Source: Apostichopus japonicus (Eukaryota > Echinodermata > Holothuroidea > Aspidochirotida > Stichopodidae). From it: a stretch of DNA of 64,000 nt. This document shows, in pieces, positions 1-10,911 of this stretch. The translations under genes and the position numbers were made by a program. A model generated the notes under the pieces. That model worked only from the letters and a program-made list of their open reading frames with translations, did not search any database and was not told where the DNA came from. The stretch is from positions 17,797,001-17,861,000 of the forward strand of contig NC_092561.1 in NCBI RefSeq assembly GCF_037975245.1, given 5' to 3'. Numbering within the stretch: position 1 is the first letter of the stretch; every line of letters starts with the position of its first letter.

Positions 1-393
1 AATGCACAAATTTTCCAAAACTGAGTATATGCATAACTTCATCCTTGGTTGCGATTGATGTATAAATAAAAATAATACATAAATATCGAGACAGTTTTCT
101 AAAACAATAATAACATGAAACTCAGCCTGAAAGAACAAAAGAAACTTTTTTTGTTGGGGACTCATCACAATTGGAGGTCGAAAGATTATGCTCAAGTCGT
201 ACTGTTCTAAAGTGCTGAAATACTTGTAACTACAAAACTTGTCAAATAGATCACCTATTTCTCGTATTCTAGCTGCTACGGCATTCACTGGATCGTCTCT
301 TACGTGGTCATAATTTGGTAGTGGTACCTCCTTGCGGATTCTATAGATGCAATAGTCTTCCATATAATCCCTGGTGGTTAGACCTTCATTCAT
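1..393 (-). CDS. BAK-like Bcl-2 family exon (alpha1 + BH3 region), partial
   Basis: The minus strand is open from 393 to the left edge, directly after a textbook acceptor (a T-run then GCAG, complement of 394-408). The translation opens with an amphipathic stretch (TRDYMEDYCIYRIRKEV) resembling BAK helix alpha1. It then has a BH3-like motif, AARIREIGDLFDKF, with the invariant Gly-Asp flanked by hydrophobic residues at the right spacing, followed by YFSTLEQYDLS, like the alpha3 start. Known family role: BAK/BAX-type proteins permeabilise the mitochondrial outer membrane in apoptosis, and the BH3 helix drives activation and dimerisation. The BH1 and BH2 regions should lie in exons left of this window. 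The 3' exon end is unclear. Residues after about codon 85 look intronic although the frame stays open, so the true exon is probably about 120-393. The alternative is a BH3-only protein, but the alpha1-like segment favours a multidomain member. Confidence 0.55.
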   Translation of the reverse strand, partial: MNEGLTTRDYMEDYCIYRIRKEVPLPNYDHVRDDPVNAVAARIREIGDLFDKFCSYKYFSTLEQYDLSIIFRPPIVMSPQQKKFLLFFQAEFHVIIVLENCLDIYVLFLFIHQSQPRMKLCIYSVLENLCI

Positions 394-670
394 CTGCAAA
401 AAAAAAACAACACAAAAATAAAGTTTCAAAACGGAAGGTCACGACAAAGAATGTTGACTTCAAAATCCTCCTCCTACTCAATACCCCACCCCTTCCTCTG
501 GCCCATGCACCTTCTCCCACATCACTCACCCCCTCCATTGCCACCCTCTCCCATCCAGGCTGCAAGTCCCCATCTCGAGAAATATCTGTATAAGTATCCA
601 TTAATGGTGATGATGATTACACTGCTGTAGGTTAAGGCTAATATCTCAAAATTGTTACAGCTACAGACTT

Positions 671-1517
671 AAGTAACAGTACCATAGCTTCATTGACAGA
701 TACAATACAATGGTAAAGTTGTCCATAAGAAGCTACATAGTTAACTGTAAGAGATCGCTTCTTTGACAGATACAATTTACAACAGTAAAGCTGTCCATAA
801 GAAGCTACATAGTTAACAGTAAGAGATCGCTACATTGACAGATACAATTTACAATGTTAAAGTTGTCCATAAGAAGCTACATAGTTAACAGTAAGAGATC
901 GCTACATTGACAGATACAATTTACAATGGTAAAGTTGTCCATAAGAAGCTACATGTTAACTGTAAGAGATCGCTATATTGACAGATACAATTTACAATGG
1001 TAAAGTTGTCCATAAGAAGCTACATGTTAACTGTAAGAGATCGCTACATTGACAGATACAATTTACAATGGTAAAGTTGTCCATAAGAAGCTACATAGTT
1101 AACAGTAAGAGATCGCTACATTGACAGATACAATTTACAATGGTAAAGTTGTCCATAAGAAGCTACATAGTTAACAGTAAGAGATCGCTACATTGACAGA
1201 TACAATTTACAATGGTAAAGTTGTCCATAAGAAGCTACATAGTTAACAGTAAGAGATCGCTATATTGACAGATACAATTTACAATGGTAAAGTTGTCCAT
1301 AAGAAGCTACATAGTTAACAGTAAGAGATCGCTATATTGACAGATACAATTTACAATGGTAAAGTTGTCCATAAGAAGCTACATAGTTAACAGTAAGAGA
1401 TCGCTACATTGACAGATACAATTTACAATGGTAAAGTTGTCCATAAGAAGCTACTGTACATATAGTTAACAGTTAGAGACCGTTTCTTTGATAGATATAA
1501 TACCGTGATATCGTTGT
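671..1517. repeat. 72-bp minisatellite, about 12 units
   Basis: A unit of about 70-72 bp recurs head to tail. Each begins near TTGACAGATACAATTTACAA and includes TTGTCCATAAGAAGCTACAT and GTAAGAGATCGCT. Inner units are nearly identical; the first and last are diverged. The last unit carries an extra TGTACAT at 1454-1460 absent from its siblings. No open frame crosses the array. Confidence 0.95.
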
Positions 1518-2198
1518 CCATAAGATGAGAAGGTTCACTATGTCAACATCGCGAGACTTGAACATCTTTATAGCGCTTATATCTTAAGATATCAAGAAAT
1601 GACACGACCATACGGCCTCTCCAAGAGCAGATGTCAGAAACCTTGTAGCTTGATACCGTTAATTTGTCATATCATCCTCTAGATACTGTAGACCTAGAAC
1701 CAGTTCAGTGATTACTAAAAGCAACTCAACAGTCTGTGTCACATCTACGTATGATGTCATATCACAAACATTGGAACATTGGAATCAACGCGTAGTGGTC
1801 AATACCAGTTAAGGTCACACACACAAGCCATAGAAGTTCGGAAACAGAACGTACCAGTTTGGCTACATACAGTACATCAGGAGTGCAACAGGGATGTACG
1901 TTAGGTCATGGGGGGTATAACTAAACATGTCATGTGTGCTCTATGAATCTATACTAGTAACTAAGTATTAGCTTTCAATATCCCAGTGATGGATCTCTGG
2001 TTACACTAGTAGTTCTGGAAACCATTAGTAACATGAATGTCTGGATCAGAATAAAGCCCAGTACTGAACAGTTTTGAACTGCGCTAGATACTTTGACTCA
2101 CTGACTGAAAAGTACAAAAAACATAATAATAATGGGAAATAAAATAACTAGATTTCACTGACTGAAAAAAAAAAAAAAAAAAAAAAAAAATAACATAA
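1518..2198. other. Non-coding stretch ending in poly(A)
   Basis: No reading frame, splice structure or known repeat is recognised. The segment ends in an A-run at about 2165-2190 immediately before the DIRS-type element, which appears to have inserted into A-rich DNA. Confidence 0.6.
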
Positions 2199-2360
2199 AT
2201 TCCAAAACTTACTGGTTTGGATATTTACGAGTGACGAGCTTACCTGTCTCCTCACAACCTTAGCACCTCATTCTACCGTGCCTATAAAGTCCTGGTAAAA
2301 TAATAACACTGTGCGCCCTCTATGACCGAACCCCCCCCTCGGTCACTCCTCACTACTCAT
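2199..2360. repeat. Left inverted terminal repeat of the DIRS-type element
   Basis: Positions 2239-2360 match the complement of 8414-8534 almost base for base. The outer 40 bases (2199-2238) are not in the right repeat but recur as a complement in the internal region at about 2830-2870, as in DIRS-1 elements with unequal terminal repeats. Confidence 0.85.
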
Positions 2361-2817
2361 GAGACCACTCCTTAAAAGTGGCCTCACGGTCACCGAAATA
2401 GGGGTGGCCAGAATCCTCTGGCCACCCCCAAGGACTCCCGTCGACTAAACTTCTCAAAGGTGAGCCCTTAACAAAAGGCACTGATGCCTTCCTAGCAGGG
2501 AGAGTGTAATCCTCCCCGCCGCAGCGGGTAAGGGGGGGGACACTCTCCTGAGCCCTGCAGGCGAAACTACCCCTTTTTCCTAACAAGGAGCCTCATCCTG
2601 TAAAGGCCCAACACTTGCTAACCCTAAGACAACTTAGGTGAGTACGCATATGAAAAACACAGGGTGCAAAGTTACCCTCACCGATAGACCTGGCCGGTGA
2701 CTCTTAGTAGTTGTTGGCTCTGTCTATCTGGTGTTGTGCTTGGAGTCGTGAGCCTAGTCGAACGACTGCTCCCCCGTCCGGCTGTGTCCCACCCCCTCGG
2801 GGGAGGGAGGCGGGAAT

Positions 2818-2925
2818 GGAGACAGGTAAGCTCGTCACTCGTAAATATCCAAACCAGTAAGTTTTGGAATATTTACTTCGCTCCTCGCTTACCTGTCTCC
2901 TCACAACCTTAGCACCGAGTGGCAC
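2818..2925. repeat. Internal complementary region (circle-junction copy)
   Basis: Bases 2818-2870 are the complement of the left end (2199-2256). Bases 2871-2925 are the complement of the right end (8508-8552). The two halves meet at GGAATATTTAC (2866-2876), which marks the element termini. In the DIRS-1 model this region templates completion of a circular DNA intermediate. Confidence 0.85.
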
Positions 2926-3640
2926 TGCCCGATGGTGGGAGGCCCGAGGGGTGGGACCAAGTACCAACCGGACCTCGCATCGCCGAGCTACCAAAAGCTG
3001 CCTCGGCGTGTAGAGTGTCAGGTAAGTAACAGACGACGAACGTAGTTGGTGTTTTCCACGCTGCCACCTTGAGGATGTCCTGTATCGGGATACCGGCAGA
3101 GAGCTGTGGAAGCCGAGGCCCCACTGATGTTGTGATCTCTTGGCCGGGTATCCCCCCATCGTGAACGGGTGGATCATCTCTACTAGCCATCGGGATAGGG
3201 TATCCTTGGCGGCTGCTGTTTAAGGTGGTCGTGGCAGGATGAAAAGGGAGGTTGTTTGTCTCAACTTCTCTGTCCTGTTCAAGTACCACTTCAGTGCCCT
3301 GACTGGGCACCATCGCTTGTCCTCAGCCACTGATGAAAGGGTTTTGATTTCCGGAAAGAAAATGTCCCCGGGCAAGAAAGTCAAGGCCCGGTTCTTGGCA
3401 ATAAGGGACGGGTCTGGAACCGTCCTCGCCCCATGGCCCTCGAATCTGATGTGGTTCTGTTTGGTTGTTAGGGCTTGAAGGTAACTCCTTCACGCTGACG
3501 CTACCGCAATGACGAAGAGTGTTTTCTTTGTAAGAGCAGCCAGGGGAGCGTTCCCCGTTGATTCGTACAGCGGCCCTGCCAGGGCATGCAGCACTGCTGA
3601 GAGCCCCGCAGAGGGGGCTAACTGTCTGACTCGTGGACGG
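2909..3640 (-). pseudogene. DIRS tyrosine recombinase, broken
   Basis: Minus-strand fragments in several frames match the YR domain. The N-terminal catalytic part reads AALTKKTLFVIAVASA, a stop, then RSYLQAL. A middle part has LTFLPGDIFFPEIKTLSS and CPVRALKWYLNRT. The C-terminal part has AGIPIQDILKVAAWKTPTTF followed by a Tyr in the nucleophile position. The first catalytic arginine is expected where a TGA stands (about 3504-3506 on the plus strand), consistent with CGA to TGA at a CpG. A frameshift separates the middle and C-terminal parts and the His-x-x-Arg motif is degraded. Family role: recombination of the circular element into the target. Confidence 0.8.
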
Positions 3641-3649
3641 CGATTAGCC

Positions 3650-4360
3650 ATGCCTTTGGTGAGCTGGTCAATGTCTGGGCTAATGCCCAGCGTGGAGCCG
3701 TCTGGAAAACCAGACGTCCCCGTCTGGGGCCTGCGTGTGGGACCTGCGGCCTGGGACCCGGGGTCCGGAGGGAGCCACTAGGATGAATTTACCCTTGGAG
3801 CTGCGAATCTTCCTCAGTATCTGGCTGATCCTGCCAAAGGGGGGGGGAGAATTTAAACCTCTGGTCCGTCTCAAGGCAGGGACCTGGCGCTATGTGGAAG
3901 GCTGCAGGTGGGACCGCCTGTTACAAAAGATGGGCAGCCCATTGTTGCCCTTTGTCGTAAGCAGGTCTATCAGAGGTATGCCGAACATGTGGAAAAACCT
4001 ACCGCATATTCCTTGCGAAGGGTTCACTTGTCGGGGTCGAGTTGTCCCCTGGGCAGAGCATCGGCCCTCACACTCTCCTTTCTGGCTATATGGGAGACCC
4101 ATAGGGCCGTGCCAGATTCTGCAGCTGTGGTGAGGGTCTCCCATGCCAGACGGCACAGTCCCTCTGCCCTGGTGCCACCCTGTCTATTGATGTAGCTACT
4201 GTACAGTATGCCACCACCATCGTGTTGTCTGAGGGGATGGTGATCAAAGTGCCCTGTACTTGGGCTTGGGAGGGCTCCAGAGAGCCCCAACCCCACAGTC
4301 CTGAGAGCGAGGCGGAAGTACATGAAACCTGGTTATCTTTGCAAATAGGGTGTTGGGGCC
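3650..4360 (-). pseudogene. DIRS RNase H and connection region, broken
   Basis: In the minus direction the order is: SDNTMVVAY (about 4229 to 4206), then INRQGGTRAEGLCRLAW and HIARKESVRADALPRG (RNase H, 4191 to about 4040), FGIPLIDLLTTKGNNGLP (about 3960), and FGRISQILRKIRSSKGKF (about 3835). These are the usual DIRS RNase H and post-RNase H motifs. The frame changes at least twice. VVAY and INRQGG should be adjacent but are separated by 14 extra bases (4192-4205). Confidence 0.8.
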
Positions 4361-4639
4361 GATCCTTTGCCCTGCTGACGCCACTGTGGTGCAGGAAAGT
4401 GGTTTCTCTGTATATGCTGCTAAAGAAGTCAAGGACAGTGGCCTGTATGATGACCTTGTTAGCGCCTGCAATACAGCAGCACTCGCAGTACTGCTTGCAG
4501 TACCACAGTACCGCTGATGACCCCTTTAGTTATCAACCAGTTGCAATCAGAAAACCTCTGAAGAAGAGTACTGCCTTGATGATGTAGACCTAAGCTGTAC
4601 CCTGTAGGGAGGTTTCATGGAGGTTCTTTCCATGAAAAA

Positions 4640-4895
4640 TAATATTAATAATAATACTGAGGGTTGAACTGCGCCGGCCTATCTATCGATAACGAAGCCA
4701 GAGGCGCTAGCAATATTACCCTTCTCAAAAATAACCTGTTAAACAGAGAGAAATCCCTCCTGGATGGAAAGACGCAATGGAGATAAAGTGCCTTGCCCAA
4801 GGAAACAACAGAATGATCTGGCCAGGACTAAAACCTGCAAGCCTTAGATCACCAGTACACTGCCTACACCGCTTGACCACAGTTCTCTCCAAAAA
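4640..4895 (-). mobile_element. tRNA-derived SINE (Leu-like head)
   Basis: Read on the minus strand, an A-box-like TGGTCAAGCGG and a B-box-like GGTTTTAGTCC lie at tRNA spacing. They are followed by a body containing CCTTGGGCAAGGCACTTTA and an ATT-rich tail at about 4640-4660. The internal Pol III promoter layout plus body and tail indicates a SINE rather than a tRNA gene. It lies inside the DIRS element, so it is younger than that insertion. Confidence 0.65.
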
Positions 4896-4974
4896 TTGAG
4901 TACTGAATGGATAGTTTGCTTCATCAGAGTCTTAATCAATGCTACAGCTGCTATGTGGCTTTTACAACTACAGT

Positions 4975-5228
4975 ATATGTATGTATTTGTGTATGTAATT
5001 TAGATCGTCCTGCAAGTAGGAACTTGTGAAGAAGCCTCATTGGCTTATCAAAGCCGCAAGCTGACCAAAGTCAGTCTCGTACATTCATATTTAATGTCCA
5101 TGACTATGAATTGTCAACAGCTCTGTAACTGGACAACATACATTAATCTTGGGGTGACTTGAACCGGGGGCCTTTTGATTGGAAGGCACCAGGTTTAACC
5201 ACTGAGCTAACTAAGCTACAGCCCTACT
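4975..5228 (-). mobile_element. Second tRNA-derived SINE
   Basis: On the minus strand the head has TTAGCTCAGTGGTTAAACC (A box) and GGTTCAAGTCACC (B box). A body follows with a hairpin-capable CTTGCGGC...GCAGGACGATC segment. The head cannot form a clean anticodon arm, so it is not a working tRNA gene. Its body differs from that of the neighbouring SINE. Confidence 0.6.
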
Positions 5229-6399
5229 CACCAGGAACAAACTCCCAACAGGGGATGTGTAGGGTGGGTTTGTAGAAATTCCACCTCATAAATCCTGGCT
5301 GTTTAACGGAGTCCAGGGAGTTACTCAGCAAACACAAAGGCGTTACTAAATGTTTAGTCTTTTGCTATGATAGCGTTATTAGAGGTGTAAGAAATATGTT
5401 ACCGAAACCCTTTAGGGGCTATTATTTCAAAACAATTTCCGTTAAGACATTAATATAACATTAATATAACGTAATATCTCATAGACATCTTATGTCAACG
5501 TTTTATCAACACCACATTTAACGTGATAAACACGTATTGAATGTTATGATAACGTACCCGTTACTTCTCAAATCTCTTCCTGTCGAGATGTGTCCATTTC
5601 GTAGTGCAGTAAAGGTTTCCAGCTTCCTATTGAAACCACCTAGCGCCTAGGCTAGTCAAGACTAGGCCATCAGGTGCTACGAAATGCAACTCTGCTTAAG
5701 ATGTCGGAACATCGAACATTGCTCATGAAGCGCATGCTGTATGTTCGGAGCGTGTTAGCGCTTGTAACTTGCTGGGGTTGTATCCTACCCCTTTTTCAAC
5801 TTATTAACGCGTTTGTCTTGGTAATTCACCAAAGAAATAGGAAGAAAGGCTTATTCCATAGGATCGCTCACGTAGTCGATAGCGCGTTGCGGTAAAAGTT
5901 GAGCTTACACGTGTCAAGCCAGGTGGCTGCTTGGCCCCCCCTCCTCTCTTAACAAATGTGCCACGTTGTACCTTTTTTTTCTGGCAGTTTGCCAAGGATC
6001 TATGAGCGATATGTTTCCTGGCACTTTGCCAAGTCTCGAGAAAGTTCTCTTCCTAGCAGTTTGCCAAGGTTTTAAAGTAAACGGAATACTGTACGTCATG
6101 AGAACCGATTTGAAACCCCTCAGTCTTACGCATTTTAACATGTTCTGGAAGTGGGTTCACCCGTGTTTTAAACGACAGTGTTTTTAAACACAAGTAAGAT
6201 TTTAACCTAGGCAAATGGCGATGAATTATGATTAGAGAGGAGTATAATTAGCGAGGAGAATATGACCCCTGAGTGTCTGCTGGTACTCGATAAATAAACA
6301 CACATTTGGGATGTGTAGTGGTAGCGGTGTTTTCCCGCAAATGATTCGAACGTGTCGTCGCCGCTCAAGCTGCTAGTTCCGGGGGGGGGGGGGGGGACA
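5229..6399. other. Unassigned interior of the DIRS-type element
   Basis: No coding homology is seen. Three related phrases ending in TTTGCCAAG occur near 5983-6067, and a G-run of about 17 lies at 6380-6397. By position this could be decayed RT or gag sequence, or later insertions. Confidence 0.4.
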
Positions 6400-7072
6400 C
6401 TCACCCTATTCTGGGAAGCGGGAGTAACCGTCCTCTGTAACCCCGAAATCTAGGGGTCGACCTCGTCGTCTAGGCCGGACAGGTTGCCCGACGCTCTGCA
6501 AACCAGGTCGTGGGAACCTGGCTCGGGGCTGGTTCTCTTTTCGGATTGGGCGCTTGCCCCTGCTACCCCGTTCTGGGGGCCCGGCATTGGTAATCTCATC
6601 GGTTCCCGGCCTCAGGACCGGCCGCGGCTCCGGTTAGGGGGTCTGCGGGCCGGGCTTCTGCACCTGCTACCCCGTTCTGGGGGCCTAGCAGTTGTTAATC
6701 TCGTTGTAAATGTTGTTGTAGTTGTTACTCTCGTAGGCTCCCGACTTCGGGACCAGTTTTGGATCCCGTTTGGAGATCTGCGGACCAGGCTTCTGCCCCT
6801 GCGCCCCCGTTCTCGTCGGGCCCGGGCCCTCCGGAGCCAATCTCTGAGGACCCAGCAGTCGATTGTATAGCTCTGGTTCCCGGCTCCGGGGGCGGTCTCG
6901 GATCTGGAGTGAAACCTCGGTTCTGCCTTCCCTTCGAGTCTCGCCGGGCCCGGGGTCTCGCCGGACCCGGGGCCTCGCCGGACCCAGGCTCCCGGAGCCC
7001 GTCTCTGTGTGCGTACCACGCTGGGTACCACCACGCCGGTACTCCTCGACCCGGACATTCTGTCCTTTCCGG

Positions 7073-7103
<31 letters not shown>

Positions 7104-7660
7104 CTCGCCGGACCCGGGCTCCCGGAGCCTGCTATGGGACCGGCTCCGTTTCAGCGACCCCTCGGTCGTACTCTCTCTCTCGGACCCGAGCTCTCCGTGG
7201 CTTGTAGCCCGCGCTCCATGGGTCTCTCTTGCTGCGACCCGGACTGAGACGTTGCCTCTAGCCCGGCCGAGCCGTGCCTCTTCTCAAGAGGTCTTTTCTT
7301 GGCGGGAGCCTTGCTCCTGCCCTTCCCTCTGGCCGTAATCAACCGGACGTCGCCGGGACCGTTAGGGGTACTCTTTGCTGCGACCCGGACTGAGACGTTG
7401 CCTCTAGCCCGGCCGAGCCGTGCCTCTTCTCAAGAGGTCTTTTCTTGGCAGGAGCCTTGCTCCTGCCCTTCCCTCTGGCCGTACTCAACCGGACGTCGCC
7501 GGGACCGTTAGGGGTACTCTTTCTCTCTCTCTCTCCACCTCTCCTTCGGCCCTCTCCTGGCCACTTTCCTCCACCTCTCTCACCACTTCTCCCTCCTCCT
7601 CTCTCTCTCTCTCTTGTCTCTCCTATATCTTTTTTTGGGGCACCGATGGCCTAAGGAATC
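6400..7660 (-). other. GC-rich low-complexity region, possible DIRS ORF1 remnant
   Basis: Strongly GC-rich compared with its surroundings, with degenerate CCGGACCCGGGCTCCCGGAG-type phrases. Minus-strand frames are Arg/Ser/Lys-rich (for example RGKGRSKAPAKKRPLEKRHG near 7290-7340), as DIRS ORF1 proteins can be basic and low in complexity. A T-run sits at 7078-7103 and CT-rich DNA at 7520-7630. Assignment to ORF1 rests only on position and composition. Confidence 0.35.
7231..7522. repeat. 146-bp tandem duplication, two units
   Basis: The segment starting GCTGCGACCCGGACTGAGAC at 7231 is repeated from 7377 with very few differences. The period is 146 bp, not a multiple of three, so the duplication breaks any reading frame through it. 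Confidence 0.9.
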
Positions 7661-8413
7661 AAGTCCAGCCTGCCCTAAAGCTTGCTTCTTAGACTCGTAA
7701 GCCGCTGGTCTATCTAGTGCCACTGGGCTGGCGAAAAATTTATGCAGACCAGGCGTGGGTCCCGTCTGGTGTAGGTTCTACACTTAGGACACAAGTCGTG
7801 TTCGAACCAGGTTCTGCCTGGCCGAAACATCGAGTAGTTAAAAAGCTTTAGCTGGTTACGAGACAAACTAAAACGCTCGAATTAAGGAAAGACTAACTCT
7901 TAAGCTTACGGAAAAAAGCAAACTAACATGAGAACGGGAGATAACGGGAGGTACATAACGGTGAGTAGAGGTACGTAGCGTAACCTAGCAACGGCAGAAT
8001 ACGAAAAACGCTACGAAGTGGCCTAACAAAATCAACACAAGCTGAAAAAGAACATGAGAGAACGAAATATAGAAGAAGAAATCGTGAATAGAAATACAAT
8101 GTAGACATGCTATGAACATGAAAATACAACGACACGCCTATAGCGTGGGGAAGGGAAAATGGCGGGAAACCTAGGCAGTTCGCGGAACTGCTACCCCCGC
8201 AAAAAACCTAAGGGCGGAAACGCACTAGGAATAAAAACAGTCCCCAAAACCCTCCCTTTCAACAAAAAAGGATACTTATCGGGCTGGAAAGGACTGCAAT
8301 ACTCCTAAGAATCCGAGGAAAGAAACTTCCAAAGATCGCTAAAGAAAACCAAGACGAAATCCAAGGGAAATATATCCACAAGAAATTCACGTGAAGACAC
8401 TTTTAATGGTAGA
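7661..8413. other. DIRS 5' interior, no gene seen
   Basis: Between the GC-rich block and the right terminal repeat no open frame with recognisable content is found. By position it would be the leader region of the element. Confidence 0.4.
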
Positions 8414-8552
8414 ATGAGTAGTGAGGAGTGACCGAGGGGGGGGTTCGGTCATAGAGGGCGCACAGTGTTATTATTTTACCAGGACTTTATAGGCACGGTA
8501 GAATGAGGTGCTAAGGTTGTGAGGAGACAGGTAAGCGAGGAGCGAAGTAAAT
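8414..8552. repeat. Right inverted terminal repeat of the DIRS-type element
   Basis: Complement of the left terminal repeat over about 120 bp, ending GAGCGAAGTAAAT at 8552. The same terminal phrase ends several solo repeats elsewhere in the window (for example 11563). It contains CAGGTAAGC, which matches a 5' splice-site consensus. Confidence 0.85.
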
Positions 8553-8640
8553 AATAAATTTAAAATAAATAAAATAAAATAAAAATTCTAATAAAATAAA
8601 ATAAAACAAAATAAAACAAAAATTAAATAATAATATTGCA
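8553..8640. repeat. A-rich AAATA-type simple repeat
   Basis: Repeated AAATAAAATA-like units directly abut the right end of the DIRS element. Together with the A-rich left flank this suggests insertion into a simple A-rich tract. Confidence 0.7.
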
Positions 8641-10599
8641 ACCCAGCTGATTATGACCATGCATGCAGTGTGCTCTCACCATACAGATCCCATTCATGTC
8701 TCTATGGCTAGCACTCCTAACAGTGACTCTTGTTCGAAACTTCCCTCTACTCAGAAGTGAAATATACTACGCCTGACACATACCTTATATACTACAACTC
8801 ATTCACCAAACCTTATTTTATTTCCTTACGTTAAATAAAACCCCCTTCATTTATCCTATTGATTACTTTCATATACCTGTTTGAAAACCACAAGACAATT
8901 TGTCAATTGTGAAAGAGACACAAAAACTAAACAAAAACATTGCTAGCACAATACACATATATATCGCACAGGATGTGAATTTCCACCACGAAAGATCACT
9001 ACTTACACTCTAAAGTAATAAACTCTCGTTTCCTAATACGTCACTAGGCCTGCGCAAGAACAAAAGTGCATCAGATCAACGGTGCAAAAGAAATGTCTTT
9101 ATTGACCGAATCTAAAAATAGCTACAGCGATTGGATTTAGCATGTGTTGCCCACTGACATCACCGTAATAAACTTGTGAACAGGCTCTCAATGACGGTTG
9201 CGTTCGGGGCACGAATATGTATATATTCTTAACTCATTTTAATTTCTGAACAGGATGTTTTGCCGTGAATTGCCACACACACATGGATGGATGTAGTCTT
9301 TACCATTGATGTAATGTAAAGAACACATGCTACACACACAATGAGCGTTTCAAACAGGCATCATGTACATTAGTAGTACCTTATGACAGTTCTAAATATA
9401 GAATCGAAGCCATACACAACTAATTCACATTTTAATCATCAGTGCACTAGGCAGAGGTAGAGCTGTACAGATCCATAATATGGCACAGCGCTTATAATAT
9501 GCTCGACACTCACAGTATTGACAATGGACTATGTACTGTTCATTCATAAGATGATGCGTGTGCACAACTTTTGGAGTTAATAGTACTGCAGTACTGTATG
9601 CAACTTGAATATGTACTGCAGGAGAGAGCTGCTCCAATGTGCTATTGGCTTGAAATGTGCGTGGGTGTGTATGTAATTTATTAAAAGCATTTGTAATCAC
9701 TGTACAGTAGGTAGGATATTGATCACTGTGTACGCACAGTACAGTACTACTTGTCATACAGAACAGTATATATATATATATGTATACATACATGTACTGT
9801 ATATAACAGGCTTGTGTGAAGTAGGGAATTGCAAATCCGACATTGAGTGAAGTAAGTGCAAACTCTGACATCGTTATACAAATTATTCATCCAGATAATA
9901 ATATTGCACTTGTGAGCTTTAAAATTGTATACTGTACGTATGTGTGCATGTATGTATGTATAGTATGTATGTATGTACAGTACAGTATGTATGTTTGTTT
10001 CTGTCAGTTTTATATTGACACAATCGCATTTCCGGTTTTCTACACACACCTTGCAAGCAGCTGCATGTCCTCATTACTGTTTCAAAACGCTGACACCGGA
10101 TACTGAAACTTATTTATAAAATTAACAACAAAGTCAACAAAATCACATTGAAAGGATACAAAGTGAAAGTTGACTACGGTCTAGATATCTTGCACAATAC
10201 AGATCGGAGTTCAGACTTTATAGTTTGTGTCCTACGTACGTAATGATCGGTAATTGACAAGCCTACGTAGAAGTGCGGCATGCATGTTTATTCAGGTGTG
10301 AATGCTCACCGACGCACCGGTGTCCTGAATGAACACACAGATCTGCAAACATATCTTCAACTTCCGTTTATACAGTAGAATGCATTACATTTAATTGTAC
10401 ACGTGTATATAAATAGATATGACTTCCAATGAACGTAGTCGGTCACAGAGCTCATGTTCCACGTGTTGTGATAATTCTGCTGAATTCACAGTGCAGGCAT
10501 ACACACAGTACTGTACTAATGTATATCAATTGTATGATATGAGATACAAGTTACTTTAATATGGCAACATTATCCCAAATGTCATTGAATGAGAGTTAA
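8641..10599. other. Non-coding DNA rich in GTACAG/CTGTAC words
   Basis: No supportable gene. A short TA run lies at 9770-9782 and TATG/TGTA-type repeats at about 9937-9985. The words TACAGTAC, ACTGTAC and their complements recur many times, a feature shared with DNA up to about 42 kb. Confidence 0.6.
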
Positions 10600-10911
10600 A
10601 AAGAAGCAGATAACACGGCCATATTTGTCCCAGCTGGAGGATTACACTTGTTGTTTGCGTTGTAGCTTTTGTCAGCTCTGCTTCTTAACATGAAGTACTT
10701 TTTCTTCAATACAGAGATTACACTGGTCGGAGCTGCGCTTATGTGTATTAGAGCGCTTTAGGATTTCCCAAGAAATGGCATGACCAAGTTTATTTCTTTT
10801 TAAGTCCCAGATATGAAAATTGAGAGCTGTTTCTTCTTGGTAACGCTTGTTGCGGAACGATTTGATATACATATATAAAAATGTACTGGATTTAGGCCAA
10901 CTCAGCATCAC
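10600..10911 (-). pseudogene. Penelope-like element fragment (GIY-YIG endonuclease C-terminal part)
   Basis: The minus-strand frame contains RNKRYQEETALNFHIWDLK, then ISWEILKRSNTHKRSSDQCN followed by LCIEEK. This matches the conserved C-terminal half of the GIY-YIG-type endonuclease of Penelope-like retroelements, with SFRN..Y...T.L..HIW.LK and the Cys-x-x-Cys at CNLC. The GIY and YIG core strands and the reverse transcriptase are absent, so this is a 5'-truncated remnant. It reads into a stop near 10675. Confidence 0.6.

Larger units (their letters stand above)
2199..8552 (-). mobile_element. DIRS-1-type tyrosine-recombinase retrotransposon, decayed
   Basis: The ends carry inverted repeats, with about 120 bp nearly identical between 2239-2360 and the complement of 8414-8534. 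An internal complementary region at 2818-2925 reads as the complement of the two element ends joined together, which is the diagnostic arrangement of DIRS-1 elements. Coding traces run on the minus strand in the expected order: RNase H and connection (4360 to 3650), then tyrosine recombinase (3640 to 2909). The polymerase core of the reverse transcriptase is not recognisable. Two SINEs (4640-5228) occupy the area where it would be expected. All frames carry stops or frameshifts, so the element cannot move by itself. Both flanks are A-rich and no target duplication is visible, as expected for recombinase-mediated insertion. Confidence 0.85.

Noticed and set aside
2353-4587. Plus-strand frames across the DIRS region (for example 3735-4133)
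   Set aside because: Shadows of the minus-strand RNase H and recombinase remnants, which carry the recognisable motifs.
5140-5228. Possible tRNA gene
   Set aside because: A and B boxes are present but the anticodon arm does not fold cleanly and a SINE body follows.
6484-7692. Several long plus-strand frames in the GC-rich block
   Set aside because: GC-rich DNA has few stops by chance; frames include a poly-Phe run from a T tract, change across the 146-bp duplication and match no family.
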